Assembly: GCA_014896305.1 (NCBI GenBank)
Contig: JADBKQ010000007.1
Location: forward strand, 54,328 to 118,327
Length of the DNA stretch: 64,000 nucleotides
Direction: 5' to 3'
Source of the DNA: Limnochordaceae bacterium
GTDB lineage: Bacteria; Bacillota; Limnochordia; Limnochordales; DUMU01
The translations under genes and the position numbers were made by a program. Under the pieces are notes generated by a model. The model was given only the letters and a program-made list of their open reading frames with translations, made no database searches and was not told the origin of the DNA. The stretch's first letter is position 1, and every line of letters starts with the position of its first letter. Below, piece by piece: positions 28,510 through 39,050 of the stretch.

Positions 28510-30948
28510 GTGTCCGACCCGGTCCAGACAGCCAAGGTCGACCTGGCCGAAAAGCTGAAGCTCATCCCTGACCGGCCGGGCGTCTATTTGATGAAAGACA
28601 AGGCCGGCCAGGTGATCTACGTGGGGAAGGCTGTCTCCCTGCGTCGACGCGTCCGGTCCTACTTCCAGGGTGGGCGTTACCAGGGCAGCAAGGTAGCCCG
28701 CATGGTGCAGGAGATTGCCGACCTGGAGTACATCGTCACCGATTCCGAGGTCGAAGCGCTCATTCTGGAATCGAACCTCATCAAGTTGCATCACCCGTGG
28801 TTCAACGTCAAGCTGCGGGATGACAAGGCGTACCCCTACCTCAAAGTGACGGTCAACGAGACCTATCCGAGGGTGTTGTTCGTCCGGCGGCCACGGCCCG
28901 ACGGCGCCCGCTATTTCGGCCCCTATACGGATTCATCTGCCGTGCGGGACACGCTGCAATGGATTCGCAAGCTATTCGCCATCCGCACGTGTGAGCTGGA
29001 CCTGGACAAGGGCCAGCGGCTGAAGCGACCTTGCCTTTTGTATTACATCGGCCGCTGCCCGGGGCCATGCGTGGATGGGTTGACCACTCCCGAGGCCTAC
29101 CGCCAGGTGGTGGATGAGGTCTGCTTGTTCCTGGAAGGCCGTCACCAGAAGCTGCTACCGCAGATGCAAGAAAAGATGAAGCAGGCGGCGGCTGCGCTCG
29201 ATTTCGAACGGGCTGCCCGGTTGCGGGACCGGCTGCAGTCGCTCACGAAGGTGGTGGAACGACAAAAGGTGGTTTCACCGCAAGGCGGCGACAGTGATGT
29301 GCTGGGATTGGCAGTGGACGAGGCGACGGGTCTCGCCTGCGTGGCCATCCTGTTCGTGCGGGACGGCAAGCTGGTGGGCCGGGACAGCTTCTTTCTCGAT
29401 TCGGAAGCCACGCGTGAGCAAAAAGGGAGCGGTAAGGAGGGGGAGGCGGGCGCACTGGAGGCTTCTCATGCTAAGGCTGAGGCCAGCGACCCTCCCTCGG
29501 CGACGAGCTCTTCACAGGAGCTGCAGGAGATCCTGACCGCCTTTTTGGGCGGGTATTACGGTCAGGCTGGGTTCGTGCCACCGGAGGTCTGGCTCCCGTT
29601 GCGACTGCCGGGTCACGAGGAGCAGGTATGGAGCGAGTGGCTGGGGCAGCGTCGGCAGGAGCTGCTCGCAGCCCAGGGGCGGAGCTGGGAGGTGGCGGAG
29701 ACGGTGCCGACCCAGGCTCGGTCCAGCCCGGACTATACGCCGGAAGAATGGGAGGCCGAAGACGGTGGCGAACGGAGGCGTGCAGCCCAGCGACGGCAGG
29801 TGGTATCGTCGTCCAGGGCACGAGCTACCATACGGCTGCTTACCCCGCGCCGGGGGGAGCGATACCAGCTGGTGGGATTGGCCTGTGAGAACGCCCAGGA
29901 AATCTTGCGAGCGCGTTTGGCGGAAGAGGAGCGCCGGGAGGCGGCCAACCAGTCCGGCCTGCAAGGGCTCAAGGAGGCCTTGGGGTTGGCCGACTTGCCC
30001 TGGCGAATCGAGTGTTATGACATCTCGAACTTGCAGGAAAAGGATTCTGTGGCGGCGATGGTGGTCCTGGAGGGGGGCGAGCCGGCGCCCTCGGAGTACC
30101 GGAAGTTCAAGATGCGCACACCAGGGCCGAATGATTTCGCCATGATGCATGAGGTGATCGATCGCCGCTTCCGGCGAGGGTTGCAGGAACGCAAGGAGTT
30201 ACGGGCCCTCGGGTTGCTGGGTGAGGTGGAGAAGCGACCGCCGGGATGGTTACGGGAAAGCCAACCTGACTCTCTGGGGTCTGGGAGGGAGCAGGTTAAC
30301 CTGGAGATAGACGAGGCTGACGCCGGCGACGCGAAGGTGGTCTTTACTGGAGCGTGTCCTCAGTCCCCCAATCAGGGGGGGGCACAGCCTGAGCAAGATA
30401 ATGCAGGGAAAAAGCAAGAGGCAGCAGAGTCCCGGCAGGCCCCAGAGAAGTCAGGCGGGCGATCGGCCGATCAGAAGGTCTGGGCGAAGCAGGCGAAGTT
30501 CGCTCGTTTCCCTGACCTGGTCGTCATCGATGGCGGCCCCGGCCAGTTGGGGGCAGCCCGGCAGGCGCTGCGCAACCTGGGGCTGGCAGAGCTGCCCACT
30601 ATCGGCCTCGCCAAGCAGAATGAGTGGGTCTACCTGGAGGACGACCCGGAGCCTCTCATTCTGCCCCGGAATTCACCGGCGCTCCATTTACTGCAACGGG
30701 TACGGGACGAAGCGCACCGGTTCGGGATCACGTTCAACCGGCAACTGCGCGGGAAGCGGACGTTTCGCTCGGCTCTGGATGACGTGCCCGGCGTCGGTCC
30801 AGCCCGCAAGAAAGCGCTGATCCGGGCGTTTGGCTCGGTGGCCGGGGTGCGGCGGGCGACGGTGGACGAACTGGCGGCAGTGCCGGGGGTTTCCCGGGCC
30901 CTAGCGGAACGGATCGCAGAGCAGCTGGGAAACCCGGCGGCGGAGTAG
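28510..30948 (+). CDS. uvrC: Excinuclease ABC subunit C, enlarged
   Basis: 812 residues against a usual 590-620. UvrC makes both incisions in excision repair. The GIY-YIG domain is at 15-95 (IPDRPGVYLMKDKAGQVIYV, 'GKAVSLRRRVRSYF'), the UVR domain near 205-240 (KMKQAAAALDFERAARLRDR), the RNase H-like nuclease begins at 'IECYDISNLQEKDSVAAMVV', continues in 'FPDLVVIDGGPGQL' and ends near 'RDEAHRFGITFNRQLRGKR'. Helix-hairpin-helix motifs close the protein (DVPGVGPARKKALIRAFGSV, 'VPGVSRALAERIAEQL'). Extra length comes from low-complexity inserts near 295-345, 395-440 and, most strikingly, about 563-663, which splits the nuclease domain. GTG start follows a GGGGGAG site closely. Confidence 0.96.
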   Translation: MSDPVQTAKVDLAEKLKLIPDRPGVYLMKDKAGQVIYVGKAVSLRRRVRSYFQGGRYQGSKVARMVQEIADLEYIVTDSEVEALILESNLIKLHHPWFNVKLRDDKAYPYLKVTVNETYPRVLFVRRPRPDGARYFGPYTDSSAVRDTLQWIRKLFAIRTCELDLDKGQRLKRPCLLYYIGRCPGPCVDGLTTPEAYRQVVDEVCLFLEGRHQKLLPQMQEKMKQAAAALDFERAARLRDRLQSLTKVVERQKVVSPQGGDSDVLGLAVDEATGLACVAILFVRDGKLVGRDSFFLDSEATREQKGSGKEGEAGALEASHAKAEASDPPSATSSSQELQEILTAFLGGYYGQAGFVPPEVWLPLRLPGHEEQVWSEWLGQRRQELLAAQGRSWEVAETVPTQARSSPDYTPEEWEAEDGGERRRAAQRRQVVSSSRARATIRLLTPRRGERYQLVGLACENAQEILRARLAEEERREAANQSGLQGLKEALGLADLPWRIECYDISNLQEKDSVAAMVVLEGGEPAPSEYRKFKMRTPGPNDFAMMHEVIDRRFRRGLQERKELRALGLLGEVEKRPPGWLRESQPDSLGSGREQVNLEIDEADAGDAKVVFTGACPQSPNQGGAQPEQDNAGKKQEAAESRQAPEKSGGRSADQKVWAKQAKFARFPDLVVIDGGPGQLGAARQALRNLGLAELPTIGLAKQNEWVYLEDDPEPLILPRNSPALHLLQRVRDEAHRFGITFNRQLRGKRTFRSALDDVPGVGPARKKALIRAFGSVAGVRRATVDELAAVPGVSRALAERIAEQLGNPAAE

Positions 30949-31025
30949 GCGGGTGGCGACGGCAGGCAGAAGGATGTTCAGGGCTGGAGGATGGGCCCGC
31001 GCTTGCAGAAGGCAGGAGGTGGGGC

Positions 31026-32186
31026 GTGCGCAGACGAACGGGTAGTCGTGTCCGCGCGCGGTTCCTACTGGCCGTAGCGCTCCTGGCCAGCTTCTTCCTT
31101 TTGCTGAGCGGCAGGGGTGAACTGGGACAGACGTGGCAGGTGCTTCGCACGGCCCGGGTGGTGGACCTGGGGGTTGCGCTGGCTCTGCAAGCGCTGTTCT
31201 TCGTGGATGAGGCCTGGCTGTACCGCCTGTTGTACCAGCGGCTGGCGCAAGAAGCCCAGGCGCTGCCGTGGGCCAGCATGCTCCACCTGACCCTGGCGAG
31301 CACCTTGCTCAATCGCCTCTTTCCCGCGGCTGGCCTGCCGCTCTTTCTGGCGGAGGGCCGACGCCACGGCATTCCGACGCCGATCTCCACGGCGGTGAAC
31401 GTTCTTTTCTACCTTCTGGATTACCTTACTTTCCTCATCCTGGCCATGGCCGCTCTGGCTTACTTTTTCTGGCAAGGAACACTGAACCTGGTGGATGTGA
31501 TCGGTACGGTTCTGTTGGGGGTCCTGGTGGCCGGCGTGGCGGCGCTCGGTTGGATCCTGGTGCGCCGGCCTGAGCGGGTGCAAGTCTGGGCACAAAGACT
31601 AGATGGGTGGGGACGGGCTCGCGGATGGACCTTCACCTGGATACTGACCATTGCCGAACGGCTGACCGACGCTTTGCATAGCGTGGAAGAGGCGCTCAGG
31701 GCGGGGACACCCCTGCGAGCCACAACCGGGAGAGCGTCGGGGATAACAACCGGGCCGGAGCCAGCCGTGGTGGGGACGACGGGGGCAGCTGGAATGCTGG
31801 TGAGCCATGAGCAGGCGACAGCGTCTCACTTGCATCGGCGAAGTCTGGCCGTACAAGTGGGGACGGCAGCCGCGTTGATCCAGGTCATCGATGTGGCGAT
31901 GGTGTGGGTACTCTTTCATGCGTTTACCCCTCAGCCTCCTCGATTGGCCGTCGTGGCGGCGGGTTACGCCCTTGCCTCCGCCCTCTCCCTTGTCTCATTC
32001 ATCCCCAGTGGACTGGGCGTATTTGAAGTGAGCATGACCGTGGTCTACCATGCTGCGGGCGTGGCCTTACCGCTCGCCTCCGCTGTCACCTTGACCTACC
32101 GCGTGCTATCACTGTGGCTACCCATTCCGGCGGGTTGGCCGAGTTTACATTGGTTAGCCCGTCAGGCGGAGGTGGAGACGCCGTGA
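31026..32186 (+). CDS. Flippase-like membrane protein (MprF N-terminal domain type)
   Basis: 386 residues, about eight membrane helices. Motifs such as 'ARVVDLGVALALQALFFVDE', 'TLASTLLNRLFPAAGLPLFL' and 'SLVSFIPSGLGVFEVSMTVV' match the YbhN/UPF0104 lysylphosphatidylglycerol flippase domain. A 40-residue Gly/Thr-rich insert lies near residue 240. Its stop overlaps the start of the DUF2156 gene. In MprF these two parts are one protein that attaches lysine to phosphatidylglycerol and flips it outward, so here the flippase half is a separate polypeptide. Start: the GTG at 31026; upstream GGAGGTGGGGC gives a good ribosome site. Confidence 0.85.
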   Translation: MRRRTGSRVRARFLLAVALLASFFLLLSGRGELGQTWQVLRTARVVDLGVALALQALFFVDEAWLYRLLYQRLAQEAQALPWASMLHLTLASTLLNRLFPAAGLPLFLAEGRRHGIPTPISTAVNVLFYLLDYLTFLILAMAALAYFFWQGTLNLVDVIGTVLLGVLVAGVAALGWILVRRPERVQVWAQRLDGWGRARGWTFTWILTIAERLTDALHSVEEALRAGTPLRATTGRASGITTGPEPAVVGTTGAAGMLVSHEQATASHLHRRSLAVQVGTAAALIQVIDVAMVWVLFHAFTPQPPRLAVVAAGYALASALSLVSFIPSGLGVFEVSMTVVYHAAGVALPLASAVTLTYRVLSLWLPIPAGWPSLHWLARQAEVETP

Positions 32187-34006
32187 CCGATCACCCGCCC
32201 CTGTCCCCTTTGCCTCTGCCGCGACGACGCTGGGGGCCGCTGGTCCTGGGCCCACTGGTCGGGTTGATGGGCCTTCTCAATATCTACTCAGCTTTGGTGA
32301 TCAGTTCTCACGCGCGTCTTCGTTGGCTGAGGCAGTTGCTTCCGCTCGAAATCATCACGGGTAGCCGCAGCGTTACGGTATTGGCCGGTTTTCTGCTGCT
32401 GGCTTTGACCGGCGGGATCTTTCGGGGCAAGCGGACGGCCTGGTACGCAGTGGCGGTGACGGTGCAGCTATCGGTCATCGCCCATCTAGCCAAGTCTTTG
32501 GACTGGGTGGAAGCACTGGCCGGCATGTTCCTCATGGAGTTGCTGCTCTGGTTCCGGACGGACTTCCGGGCTGGCAGTGACCGGCCATCGCTGGTGCGGG
32601 GGCTGATCGCTTTTGCCCTGGGGGTGGGGGCGGCTTTCGCCTACACCGTCGCCGGCCTGTACCTGCTCGATTCCCAATTTCACATTCAGCTCACGCTGCG
32701 GGCGGCGGTAGCGGAGGCCTATGCGCTGCTTTTATCGCCTACCCCGGTGTTGCTCGAGCCGGCCTCCGGGGTGGCCCGTTGGTTCATTCATTCGCTGTTT
32801 TGGATCGACGGGGCGATGCTGGTGTACAGCGTCACCTTGCTGTTACGTCCGGTAGTCTACCGGGCCTCTACGCTACGCCATGAGAGAGAGCAGGCCGCTG
32901 CTCTGGCAGAGCAGTGGGGGCGGTCCTCCCTGACGTTTTTCACTCTCTGGCCGGATAAAATCTATTTCTTCAGCCCCAGCCACCGGTCGTACGTGGCCTA
33001 TCGCCTGGTCGGAGATGTGGCCGTCGCCCTGGGGGATCCGGTAGGGCCGCCGGAGGAAGCGGAAGTCAAGGAATGTGTCCGCAGTTTTCTTGAGATGGCC
33101 GAAACGAACGGCTGGATCCCTGCTTTCTATCAGACTTTGCCCGATTGGCTGAAGGTCTATCGCGAATTGGGTCTGAGTGTCATGAGGGTGGGGGACGAAG
33201 CGGTAGTGCCCCTGGCAAACTTCTCGCTGGCCGGCGGGGCGAAGAAGGCGTTGCGACAAGCATACCAGCGGATGCTACGCAGCGGCTGGCGGGTCGAGTT
33301 CTATGACCCACCCCTTCCCGACCCGTTGGTGGCGGAGCTACAGAGGATTTCCGACGCGTGGCTCAGCGGCAAACAGGGGGGAGAGCGCACCTTCTCTCTG
33401 GGCTACTTCACTCCTGAATACGTGCGCAACACGCCGGTGGCGGTGGCCAGGAGAGCAGACGGAGAGGCAGTCGCTTTCCTCAACTTCCAGCCGATGTACC
33501 GGCTGCACCAGATCTGTCCAGACCTGATGCGACGCTTGCCAGACGTGGGTGCCGAGGAAGGTAAGGACGGTAAGGATGAGCAAGGCGGGGGCAGTGCAGC
33601 GGTCATGGACCTGCTCATGGTGGAGACCGCTCTGAAGGGGCAGAGGGAAGGCTATGAGGCCCTTAACCTGGGACTAGCCCCGCTGGCCAACGTAGGTATC
33701 GGTGCGGATGCGCAACTGCCCGAGCGGGTTGCCCGCTTCCTGTACAAGAACTTCAATCGATTTTACAACTTTCAGGGACTGCACCGGTTCAAAGCCAAGT
33801 TCGGGCCGGTCTGGGAGCCCCGCTTTTTGGTCTACCCCGGCTCAGCCGTCCTGCCGAAAGTGGTGGTTGCGGTGGTGCGCGCGGATGCCACCACCAGCCT
33901 CGGACGGTACACATGGGAGGGGGCAGCCCTCTTGGTCCGCCGCCTGCGCCGGTGGATCCGGCACCGTCTGCTGGTGGGTAGCAGAGAACCGGGCTTTCAC
34001 ATTTAG
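32183..34006 (+). CDS. DUF2156 aminoacyl-phosphatidylglycerol synthase-like protein (MprF C-terminal type)
   Basis: 607 residues from GTG 32183, which overlaps the preceding stop (GTGA) and has GGAGGTGGAG upstream. About six membrane helices in residues 15-235 are followed by the DUF2156 tandem GNAT-like catalytic domain (about 250-575). Recognisable segments are 'FFTLWPDKIYFFSPSHRSYV', 'VALGDPVGPPEEAEV', 'FLEMAETNGWIPAFYQT', 'VPLANFSLAGGAKKALRQAY' and 'MDLLMVETALKGQREGYEAL' with 'LYKNFNRFYNFQGLHRFKAK' near the end. It probably transfers an amino acid from a charged tRNA to phosphatidylglycerol, lowering surface charge. Which amino acid (lysine or alanine) cannot be read from the sequence. 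Confidence 0.87.
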   Translation: MTDHPPLSPLPLPRRRWGPLVLGPLVGLMGLLNIYSALVISSHARLRWLRQLLPLEIITGSRSVTVLAGFLLLALTGGIFRGKRTAWYAVAVTVQLSVIAHLAKSLDWVEALAGMFLMELLLWFRTDFRAGSDRPSLVRGLIAFALGVGAAFAYTVAGLYLLDSQFHIQLTLRAAVAEAYALLLSPTPVLLEPASGVARWFIHSLFWIDGAMLVYSVTLLLRPVVYRASTLRHEREQAAALAEQWGRSSLTFFTLWPDKIYFFSPSHRSYVAYRLVGDVAVALGDPVGPPEEAEVKECVRSFLEMAETNGWIPAFYQTLPDWLKVYRELGLSVMRVGDEAVVPLANFSLAGGAKKALRQAYQRMLRSGWRVEFYDPPLPDPLVAELQRISDAWLSGKQGGERTFSLGYFTPEYVRNTPVAVARRADGEAVAFLNFQPMYRLHQICPDLMRRLPDVGAEEGKDGKDEQGGGSAAVMDLLMVETALKGQREGYEALNLGLAPLANVGIGADAQLPERVARFLYKNFNRFYNFQGLHRFKAKFGPVWEPRFLVYPGSAVLPKVVVAVVRADATTSLGRYTWEGAALLVRRLRRWIRHRLLVGSREPGFHI

Positions 34007-34104
34007 GCAATCTCCCCGGTATCCCGATGGATCGCAAGCTGGTCCCTTTTACGGTTTTTTGACGCGACTGTCCTTCGCTTTGATCTCACCCTGATGCTGG
34101 GCGT

Positions 34105-34143
34105 TGTTAGTATGGTAGCCGGTCGGAGACACTTTCCACCGAC
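34105..34143 (+). promoter_or_regulatory. Probable kdp promoter and operator-like inverted repeat
   Basis: TGTTAGTAT (34105-34113) is an extended -10-like element. Immediately downstream GTCGG (34122-34126) and CCGAC (34139-34143) form a 5-bp inverted repeat with a 12-base centre, a possible KdpE or other regulator site. The 184-base gap upstream of kdpF also has a T-rich stretch near 34047-34060 that may end the preceding transcript. Confidence 0.4.
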
Positions 34144-34190
34144 AAGGCATCCGGCCAGAGACTGAGTAGAACCTGCGGAGGTGGAGAGCG

Positions 34191-34280
34191 TTGCAGGGGG
34201 AGATGGTGGTGGGCAGCCTTTTGGCCCTTGGCCTGGCTGTCTACCTGCTCTGCGCCCTGTTTAGGGCGGAGGACTTGTGA
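34191..34280 (+). CDS. kdpF: KdpF, small subunit of the potassium-transporting ATPase
   Basis: 29 residues from TTG 34191, selected because GGAGGT lies eight bases upstream and it gives exactly the usual KdpF length; an internal ATG at 34203 has no usable ribosome site. One membrane helix (MVVGSLLALGLAVYLLCALF) then RAEDL, like the 'A..AE.F' end of other KdpF peptides. KdpF stabilises the KdpABC complex. It precedes kdpA by 84 bases. Confidence 0.88.
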   Translation: MQGEMVVGSLLALGLAVYLLCALFRAEDL

Positions 34281-34364
34281 CGGTCGGTTTAAGTTCATGC
34301 TCTCATGCTCTCGCCGGAAACGGCTCGTAAATGGGGGCATGGACGGCGGAGGTGTACTGAACTC

Positions 34365-36086
34365 ATGGGAGCACTGGCTTCGAATCAGCTTTCCTGGGAT
34401 GTGTTGCAGTTTGCGGCTTTTCTGGTGGTGTTGCTGGCCGCCACGCCCATCCTGGGAGGGTACATGGCCCGGGTCTTCAGCGGTCACAAGACCCTGCTCG
34501 ACCCGGTATTGCGCCCGGTGGAGCGGCTCTTATACCGTCTCGCTGGCGTGGACGAAAAAGAGGACATGGACTGGAAGCGCTACGCCGCCGCGCTGCTGGT
34601 CTTTAACGGGTTGGGGATGCTGGCAGTGTACCTGCTCCAGCGCGTGCAGGGGGTCTTGCCTTTGAACCCCCAGGGCTTCGGGGCGGTACCGCGAAGCTTG
34701 GCCTTCAATACAGCCGCTAGCTTTGTGACGAACACGAACTGGCAGGCGTATAGCGGCGAAACCACGATGAGCTACCTGACTCAGATGATGGGGCTGGCGG
34801 TACAGAACTTCCTGTCGGCTGCCACTGGCATTGCGGTGGCGTTAGCCCTCATCCGGGGTCTGGTCCGCCGTTCAGCCCGTGGGATCGGCAACTTCTGGGT
34901 GGATCTTACGCGAAGCGTACTCTGGGTCTTGTTGCCGCTCTCCCTGGTGCTGGCGTTGGTGCTGGTCTCCCAGGGCGTGGTACAAACCCTGAGTCCCTAT
35001 CGGACCGTGCAGACGTTGGAAGGCGGTAGCCAGACCCTGGCCCTGGGACCGGTGGCCTCGCAGGAGGCGATCAAAGAGCTGGGGACGAACGGCGGCGGCT
35101 TTTTCAACGCCAATTCCGCCCATCCCTTCGAGAACCCCACGCCCCTGACGAACTTCCTGGAGATGTTGGCCATCTTTTTGATTCCCGCAGCCTTAACCTA
35201 CACTTTCGGGAACATGGTGGGGGATACCCGCCAGGGGTGGACTCTCCTCTTCGCCATGCTGCTCTTGTTTGGCGTCACGCTGGCGGTGGCGTACACCAGC
35301 GAGCGGGCCGGAACCCCCCAGTTAGCAGCTTTGGGCGTAGCTGCACCTACGGCCATGGAGGGCAAGGAAGTCCGCTTTGGTATCGGCAACTCAATACTTT
35401 TCGCCGACGTGACCACCAGTGCCTCTTGTGGTGCGGTCAACGCGATGCACGACAGTCTCACTCCGCTTGCCGGCCTGGTGACCCTGCTCAACATGATGCT
35501 GGGCGAGGTGGTCTTCGGCGGAGTGGGGGCTGGGCTGTACGGCATCCTGCTTTTTGCCTTGCTCACGGTCTTCATCGTGGGCCTCATGGTGGGGCGCACG
35601 CCAGAATACCTGGGCAAGAAAATCGAGCCATATGAGATGAAAATGGCCACCGTGGGGGTGTTGCTGCCGGCGGTACTGATCCTGCTGGGGAGCGCTATAG
35701 CAGCTGTGTCCAAAGCGGGCGTATCCAGTCTCCTCAACCCGGGTCCTCACGGGCTGACAGAAATCCTATACGCATTCTCCTCCGGAAGCGGCAACAACGG
35801 GAGTGCCTTTGCTGGCCTGAACGCGAACACGCTCTTCTATAACCTTGGCATTGGCCTTGCCATGCTGGGGGGGCGGTTCGGAGTCATTCTGCCGGTGCTG
35901 GCCATCGCTGGCAGCCTGGCAGGCAAGAAGGCTGCTCCGGCAGGACCGGGAACGTTTCCGACCACCGGCTGGTTGTTCACGACGGTGCTGGCTGGAGTCA
36001 TCGTGGTGCTTGGCGCGCTGACGTTCTTCCCCGCCCTGAGCTTGGGGCCTATCGTCGAACACTTGACAATGTGGGCTGGCCGCTAG
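34365..36086 (+). CDS. kdpA: Potassium-transporting ATPase subunit KdpA
   Basis: 573 residues from ATG 34365 (GGAGG about 12 bases upstream); the open frame from 34305 is not needed by the family alignment. KdpA is the K+-channel-like subunit, with ten or so helices and four selectivity-filter loops, seen as '[11 protein letters not shown]', '[20 protein letters not shown]', '[20 protein letters not shown]' and '[18 protein letters not shown]'. The conserved asparagine/glycine residues of each loop are present. The final helix ends '[11 protein letters not shown]'. kdpB follows after 28 bases. Confidence 0.98.
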   Translation: MGALASNQLSWDVLQFAAFLVVLLAATPILGGYMARVFSGHKTLLDPVLRPVERLLYRLAGVDEKEDMDWKRYAAALLVFNGLGMLAVYLLQRVQGVLPLNPQGFGAVPRSLAFNTAASFVTNTNWQAYSGETTMSYLTQMMGLAVQNFLSAATGIAVALALIRGLVRRSARGIGNFWVDLTRSVLWVLLPLSLVLALVLVSQGVVQTLSPYRTVQTLEGGSQTLALGPVASQEAIKELGTNGGGFFNANSAHPFENPTPLTNFLEMLAIFLIPAALTYTFGNMVGDTRQGWTLLFAMLLLFGVTLAVAYTSERAGTPQLAALGVAAPTAMEGKEVRFGIGNSILFADVTTSASCGAVNAMHDSLTPLAGLVTLLNMMLGEVVFGGVGAGLYGILLFALLTVFIVGLMVGRTPEYLGKKIEPYEMKMATVGVLLPAVLILLGSAIAAVSKAGVSSLLNPGPHGLTEILYAFSSGSGNNGSAFAGLNANTLFYNLGIGLAMLGGRFGVILPVLAIAGSLAGKKAAPAGPGTFPTTGWLFTTVLAGVIVVLGALTFFPALSLGPIVEHLTMWAGR

Positions 36087-36114
36087 TGGGGCGCAACAAA
36101 GCGAGGTTGATCCT

Positions 36115-38325
36115 ATGACAGACGAATCTCTTGATCAGCGGAAGCAGAATGGGCTGCCTGAAGAGCCGGGGAACCCATATGCCTCCCATGAACCTCATCC
36201 GAAGGTGCGGTCGAAGACACCAAGAGCGCACCGTTTTACCCCGGCCATGATCAAACAGGCGTGCAAAGATTCTTTCAAGAAGCTGGACCCTCGCTATCTT
36301 CTGCACAATCCGGTCATGTTCGTAGTGGAAGTGGGGGCAATTCTAACCACGGCTTTGCTCCTGAGGGATCTGTGGGTTGCTTTGGCCGGCGGAGTGGCAC
36401 CGTCCCTCGGCGCAGGAGCCTGGCGCACATCCCTGCTGTTCGACGCTCAGATCACGGTTTGGCTCTGGTTTACCGTGCTGTTTGCCAATTTCGCAGAGTC
36501 GGTGGCCGAGGGGCGCGGCAAAGCCCAGGCAGAAGCGCTGCGCCGCACCCGCACGGAAACGGTGGCCAAGAAGATCGTTGGGCAGAACCCGGATGGTTCA
36601 CCCAGGATCGAGAGGGTTGCCGCCTCGTCTTTGCGGGCTGGTGATCTGGTTTGGGTAGAGACGGGCGACATCATCCCCAGCGATGGTGAGATCGTTGAGG
36701 GCATCGCCTCGGTGGACGAGAGCGCCATCACCGGAGAGTCGGCGCCGGTCATCCGAGAAGCCGGCGGGGATCGCAGCGCCGTCACCGGGGGTACGCGGGT
36801 GCTATCCGACCAGATCAAGGTACGTATTGCCTCCAACCCGGGCGATACCTTCCTGGATCGAATGATTGCCCTGGTGGAGGGTGCCCGGCGGCAGAAGACT
36901 CCAAATGAGATCGCCCTGACCGTGTTGCTGATCGGGTTGACCTTTGTCTTCCTGTTGGCCGTAGCCACCCTCGAGCCGTTCGCCCTGTACTCGGGTACCG
37001 TAGCGTCACTGCCTGTGCTGGTCTCGCTGCTGGTCTGCCTCATTCCGACCACGATCGGCGGGCTGTTGAGCGCCATCGGCATCGCCGGCATGGATCGCCT
37101 GGTGCGACGCAATATTCTGGCCATGTCCGGCCGTGCTGTGGAGGCTGCGGGTGACGTGGATGTTCTGCTCCTGGATAAGACCGGCACGATCACTTTGGGC
37201 AACCGCATGGCGACACGTTTCATTCCGGCTCCAGGGACCACGCCCGAGCAACTGGCCGACGCGGCCCAACTCGCCTCGCTGGCCGACGAGACGCCGGAAG
37301 GCAGGAGCATCGTGGTCTTGGCGAAGACGGAGTTCGGCCTGCGGGGGCGGGATCTAAAGCAAATGGGGGCTACCTTTATCCCCTTTAGCGCCCAGACCCG
37401 CATGAGCGGAGTCAACCTCGTTCAGAGTGGGCAGGGCAGTACGGTTCGGGAGATTCGTAAGGGGGCGGCGGAGGCGATCGAGGAGTATGTGCGCTCCAAA
37501 GGCGGAGACTTTCCGCCCGAGGTGCGCGCAACCGTCGACGAGGTGGCCAGGGGGGGCGGTACGCCCCTGGTAGTGGCCGAAGGGGCAAGGGTTCTGGGGG
37601 TTATTCACCTGAAAGATGTAGTCAAGGGCGGCATCAAGGAGCGTTTTGCCCAGCTGCGCCGGATGGGAATCAAAACGGTCATGGTTACCGGCGACAACCC
37701 TCTGACGGCGGCGGCGATTGCCGCCGAGGCCGGCGTGGATGACTTTCTGGCGGAAGCGAGGCCAGAGACCAAGCTGAAGCTCATTCGCCAGTACCAGGCG
37801 GAGGGACGGCTGGTTGCCATGACGGGGGATGGCACCAACGATGCACCGGCTCTGGCCCAGGCGGACGTGGGGGTGGCGATGAATAGTGGCACCCAGGCGG
37901 CCAAAGAGGCCGGGAACATGGTGGATTTGGACAGCAATCCCACCAAGCTGATCGAGGTGGTGGAGATCGGCAAGCAGCTACTGATGACCCGGGGCTCACT
38001 GACGACCTTCAGCATTGCCAACGATGTGGCTAAGTACTTCGCCATCATCCCGGCGCTATTCAGTACGACCTTTCCCGCCCTGGGACGCCTGAACGTGATG
38101 GCCCTTTCCTCGCCGCAAAGCGCCATCCTCTCGGCGGTGATCTTCAACGCCCTGATCATCATCGCCTTGATCCCCCTGGCCTTGCGGGGGGTGGGCTACC
38201 GGGCCGTGGGGGCGGCGGCGCTCTTGCGGCGAAATCTCCTGGTCTACGGTGTCGGCGGCGTCATCGCTCCGTTCATCGGTATAAAGCTCATTGACATGCT
38301 TCTCTCCGTACTGCACCTGGCGTAG
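36115..38325 (+). CDS. kdpB: Potassium-transporting P-type ATPase subunit KdpB
   Basis: 736 residues, about 50 more than usual because of a charged hydrophilic N-terminal extension ending near '[20 protein letters not shown]'. KdpB hydrolyses ATP to power K+ uptake. The phosphorylated aspartate is D354 in [11 protein letters not shown]. The actuator TGES-type motif is in '[14 protein letters not shown]', the hinge in '[18 protein letters not shown]', and '[20 protein letters not shown]' and '[20 protein letters not shown]' follow. '[20 protein letters not shown]' is the family's membrane motif. All catalytic residues look intact. Confidence 0.98.
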   Translation: MTDESLDQRKQNGLPEEPGNPYASHEPHPKVRSKTPRAHRFTPAMIKQACKDSFKKLDPRYLLHNPVMFVVEVGAILTTALLLRDLWVALAGGVAPSLGAGAWRTSLLFDAQITVWLWFTVLFANFAESVAEGRGKAQAEALRRTRTETVAKKIVGQNPDGSPRIERVAASSLRAGDLVWVETGDIIPSDGEIVEGIASVDESAITGESAPVIREAGGDRSAVTGGTRVLSDQIKVRIASNPGDTFLDRMIALVEGARRQKTPNEIALTVLLIGLTFVFLLAVATLEPFALYSGTVASLPVLVSLLVCLIPTTIGGLLSAIGIAGMDRLVRRNILAMSGRAVEAAGDVDVLLLDKTGTITLGNRMATRFIPAPGTTPEQLADAAQLASLADETPEGRSIVVLAKTEFGLRGRDLKQMGATFIPFSAQTRMSGVNLVQSGQGSTVREIRKGAAEAIEEYVRSKGGDFPPEVRATVDEVARGGGTPLVVAEGARVLGVIHLKDVVKGGIKERFAQLRRMGIKTVMVTGDNPLTAAAIAAEAGVDDFLAEARPETKLKLIRQYQAEGRLVAMTGDGTNDAPALAQADVGVAMNSGTQAAKEAGNMVDLDSNPTKLIEVVEIGKQLLMTRGSLTTFSIANDVAKYFAIIPALFSTTFPALGRLNVMALSSPQSAILSAVIFNALIIIALIPLALRGVGYRAVGAAALLRRNLLVYGVGGVIAPFIGIKLIDMLLSVLHLA

Positions 38326-38414
38326 GCCCGACGCCCGAGACGTACGAGGCGGATTGGCGAAAGCGCAGGCGAAAACGAAAGAGGAACGGAAGGACAAAGG
38401 AAGTGGATTGCACG

Positions 38415-39050
38415 ATGCGGAAACACTTCTCGCGTGGGCTCATCTTGTTGCTGTTGTTCACGGGGCTGGTAGGACTGGCCTACCCCCTGGCAGTTACTGG
38501 TCTGGCGCAGCTCTTCTTCCCCCGTCAGGCCAACGGCAGCTTGGTGAGCTATGGGGAGGGCGAAAGCGCTCGGGTCGTGGGTTCCGCCCTCATCGGCCAG
38601 AAGTTCACGGGACCCCAGTACTTCCATGGTCGCCCATCGGCGGCGGGGGAGCAAGGTTATAATGCGGCAGCCTCCAGCGGCAGCAACCTGGGGCCTACCA
38701 ACCCGGAGCTTCGCCAGCAGGTGGCTGAACGGGTGGCTGCTGTGCGGGCTGAGAATGGCTTACCGCCGGCTGCCCCGGTGCCATCCGACCTGGTGACCGC
38801 CTCTGCCAGCGGCCTGGACCCGGACATCACTCCTGCTGCTGCCTATGTGCAGGTGGAGCGAGTGGCCAGGGCCCGGGGCCTGAGCCCGGCGGTGGTGCGG
38901 CGTCTGGTAGACGAACACATCCAGCGGAGACAGTTGGGCTTTCTGGGTGAACCCCGGGTGAACGTGTTGCTGCTCAACTTGGCGCTCGACGCCTTGTCTG
39001 GCCCCGGACCAACCTCCGGACCTAGCACGCCCCCCTCGAGCGGACGGTGA
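38415..39050 (+). CDS. kdpC: Potassium-transporting ATPase subunit KdpC
   Basis: 211 residues from ATG 38415, which gives the family-type start [23 protein letters not shown] 38403 has the better-spaced GGAAGG and would add four residues. One N-terminal helix then an extracytoplasmic domain with '[20 protein letters not shown]', 'GRPSAAGE', '[20 protein letters not shown]', '[20 protein letters not shown]' and '[20 protein letters not shown]', all KdpC signatures. KdpC raises ATP affinity of KdpB. The stop overlaps the kdpD GTG. Confidence 0.97.
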   Translation: MRKHFSRGLILLLLFTGLVGLAYPLAVTGLAQLFFPRQANGSLVSYGEGESARVVGSALIGQKFTGPQYFHGRPSAAGEQGYNAAASSGSNLGPTNPELRQQVAERVAAVRAENGLPPAAPVPSDLVTASASGLDPDITPAAAYVQVERVARARGLSPAVVRRLVDEHIQRRQLGFLGEPRVNVLLLNLALDALSGPGPTSGPSTPPSSGR

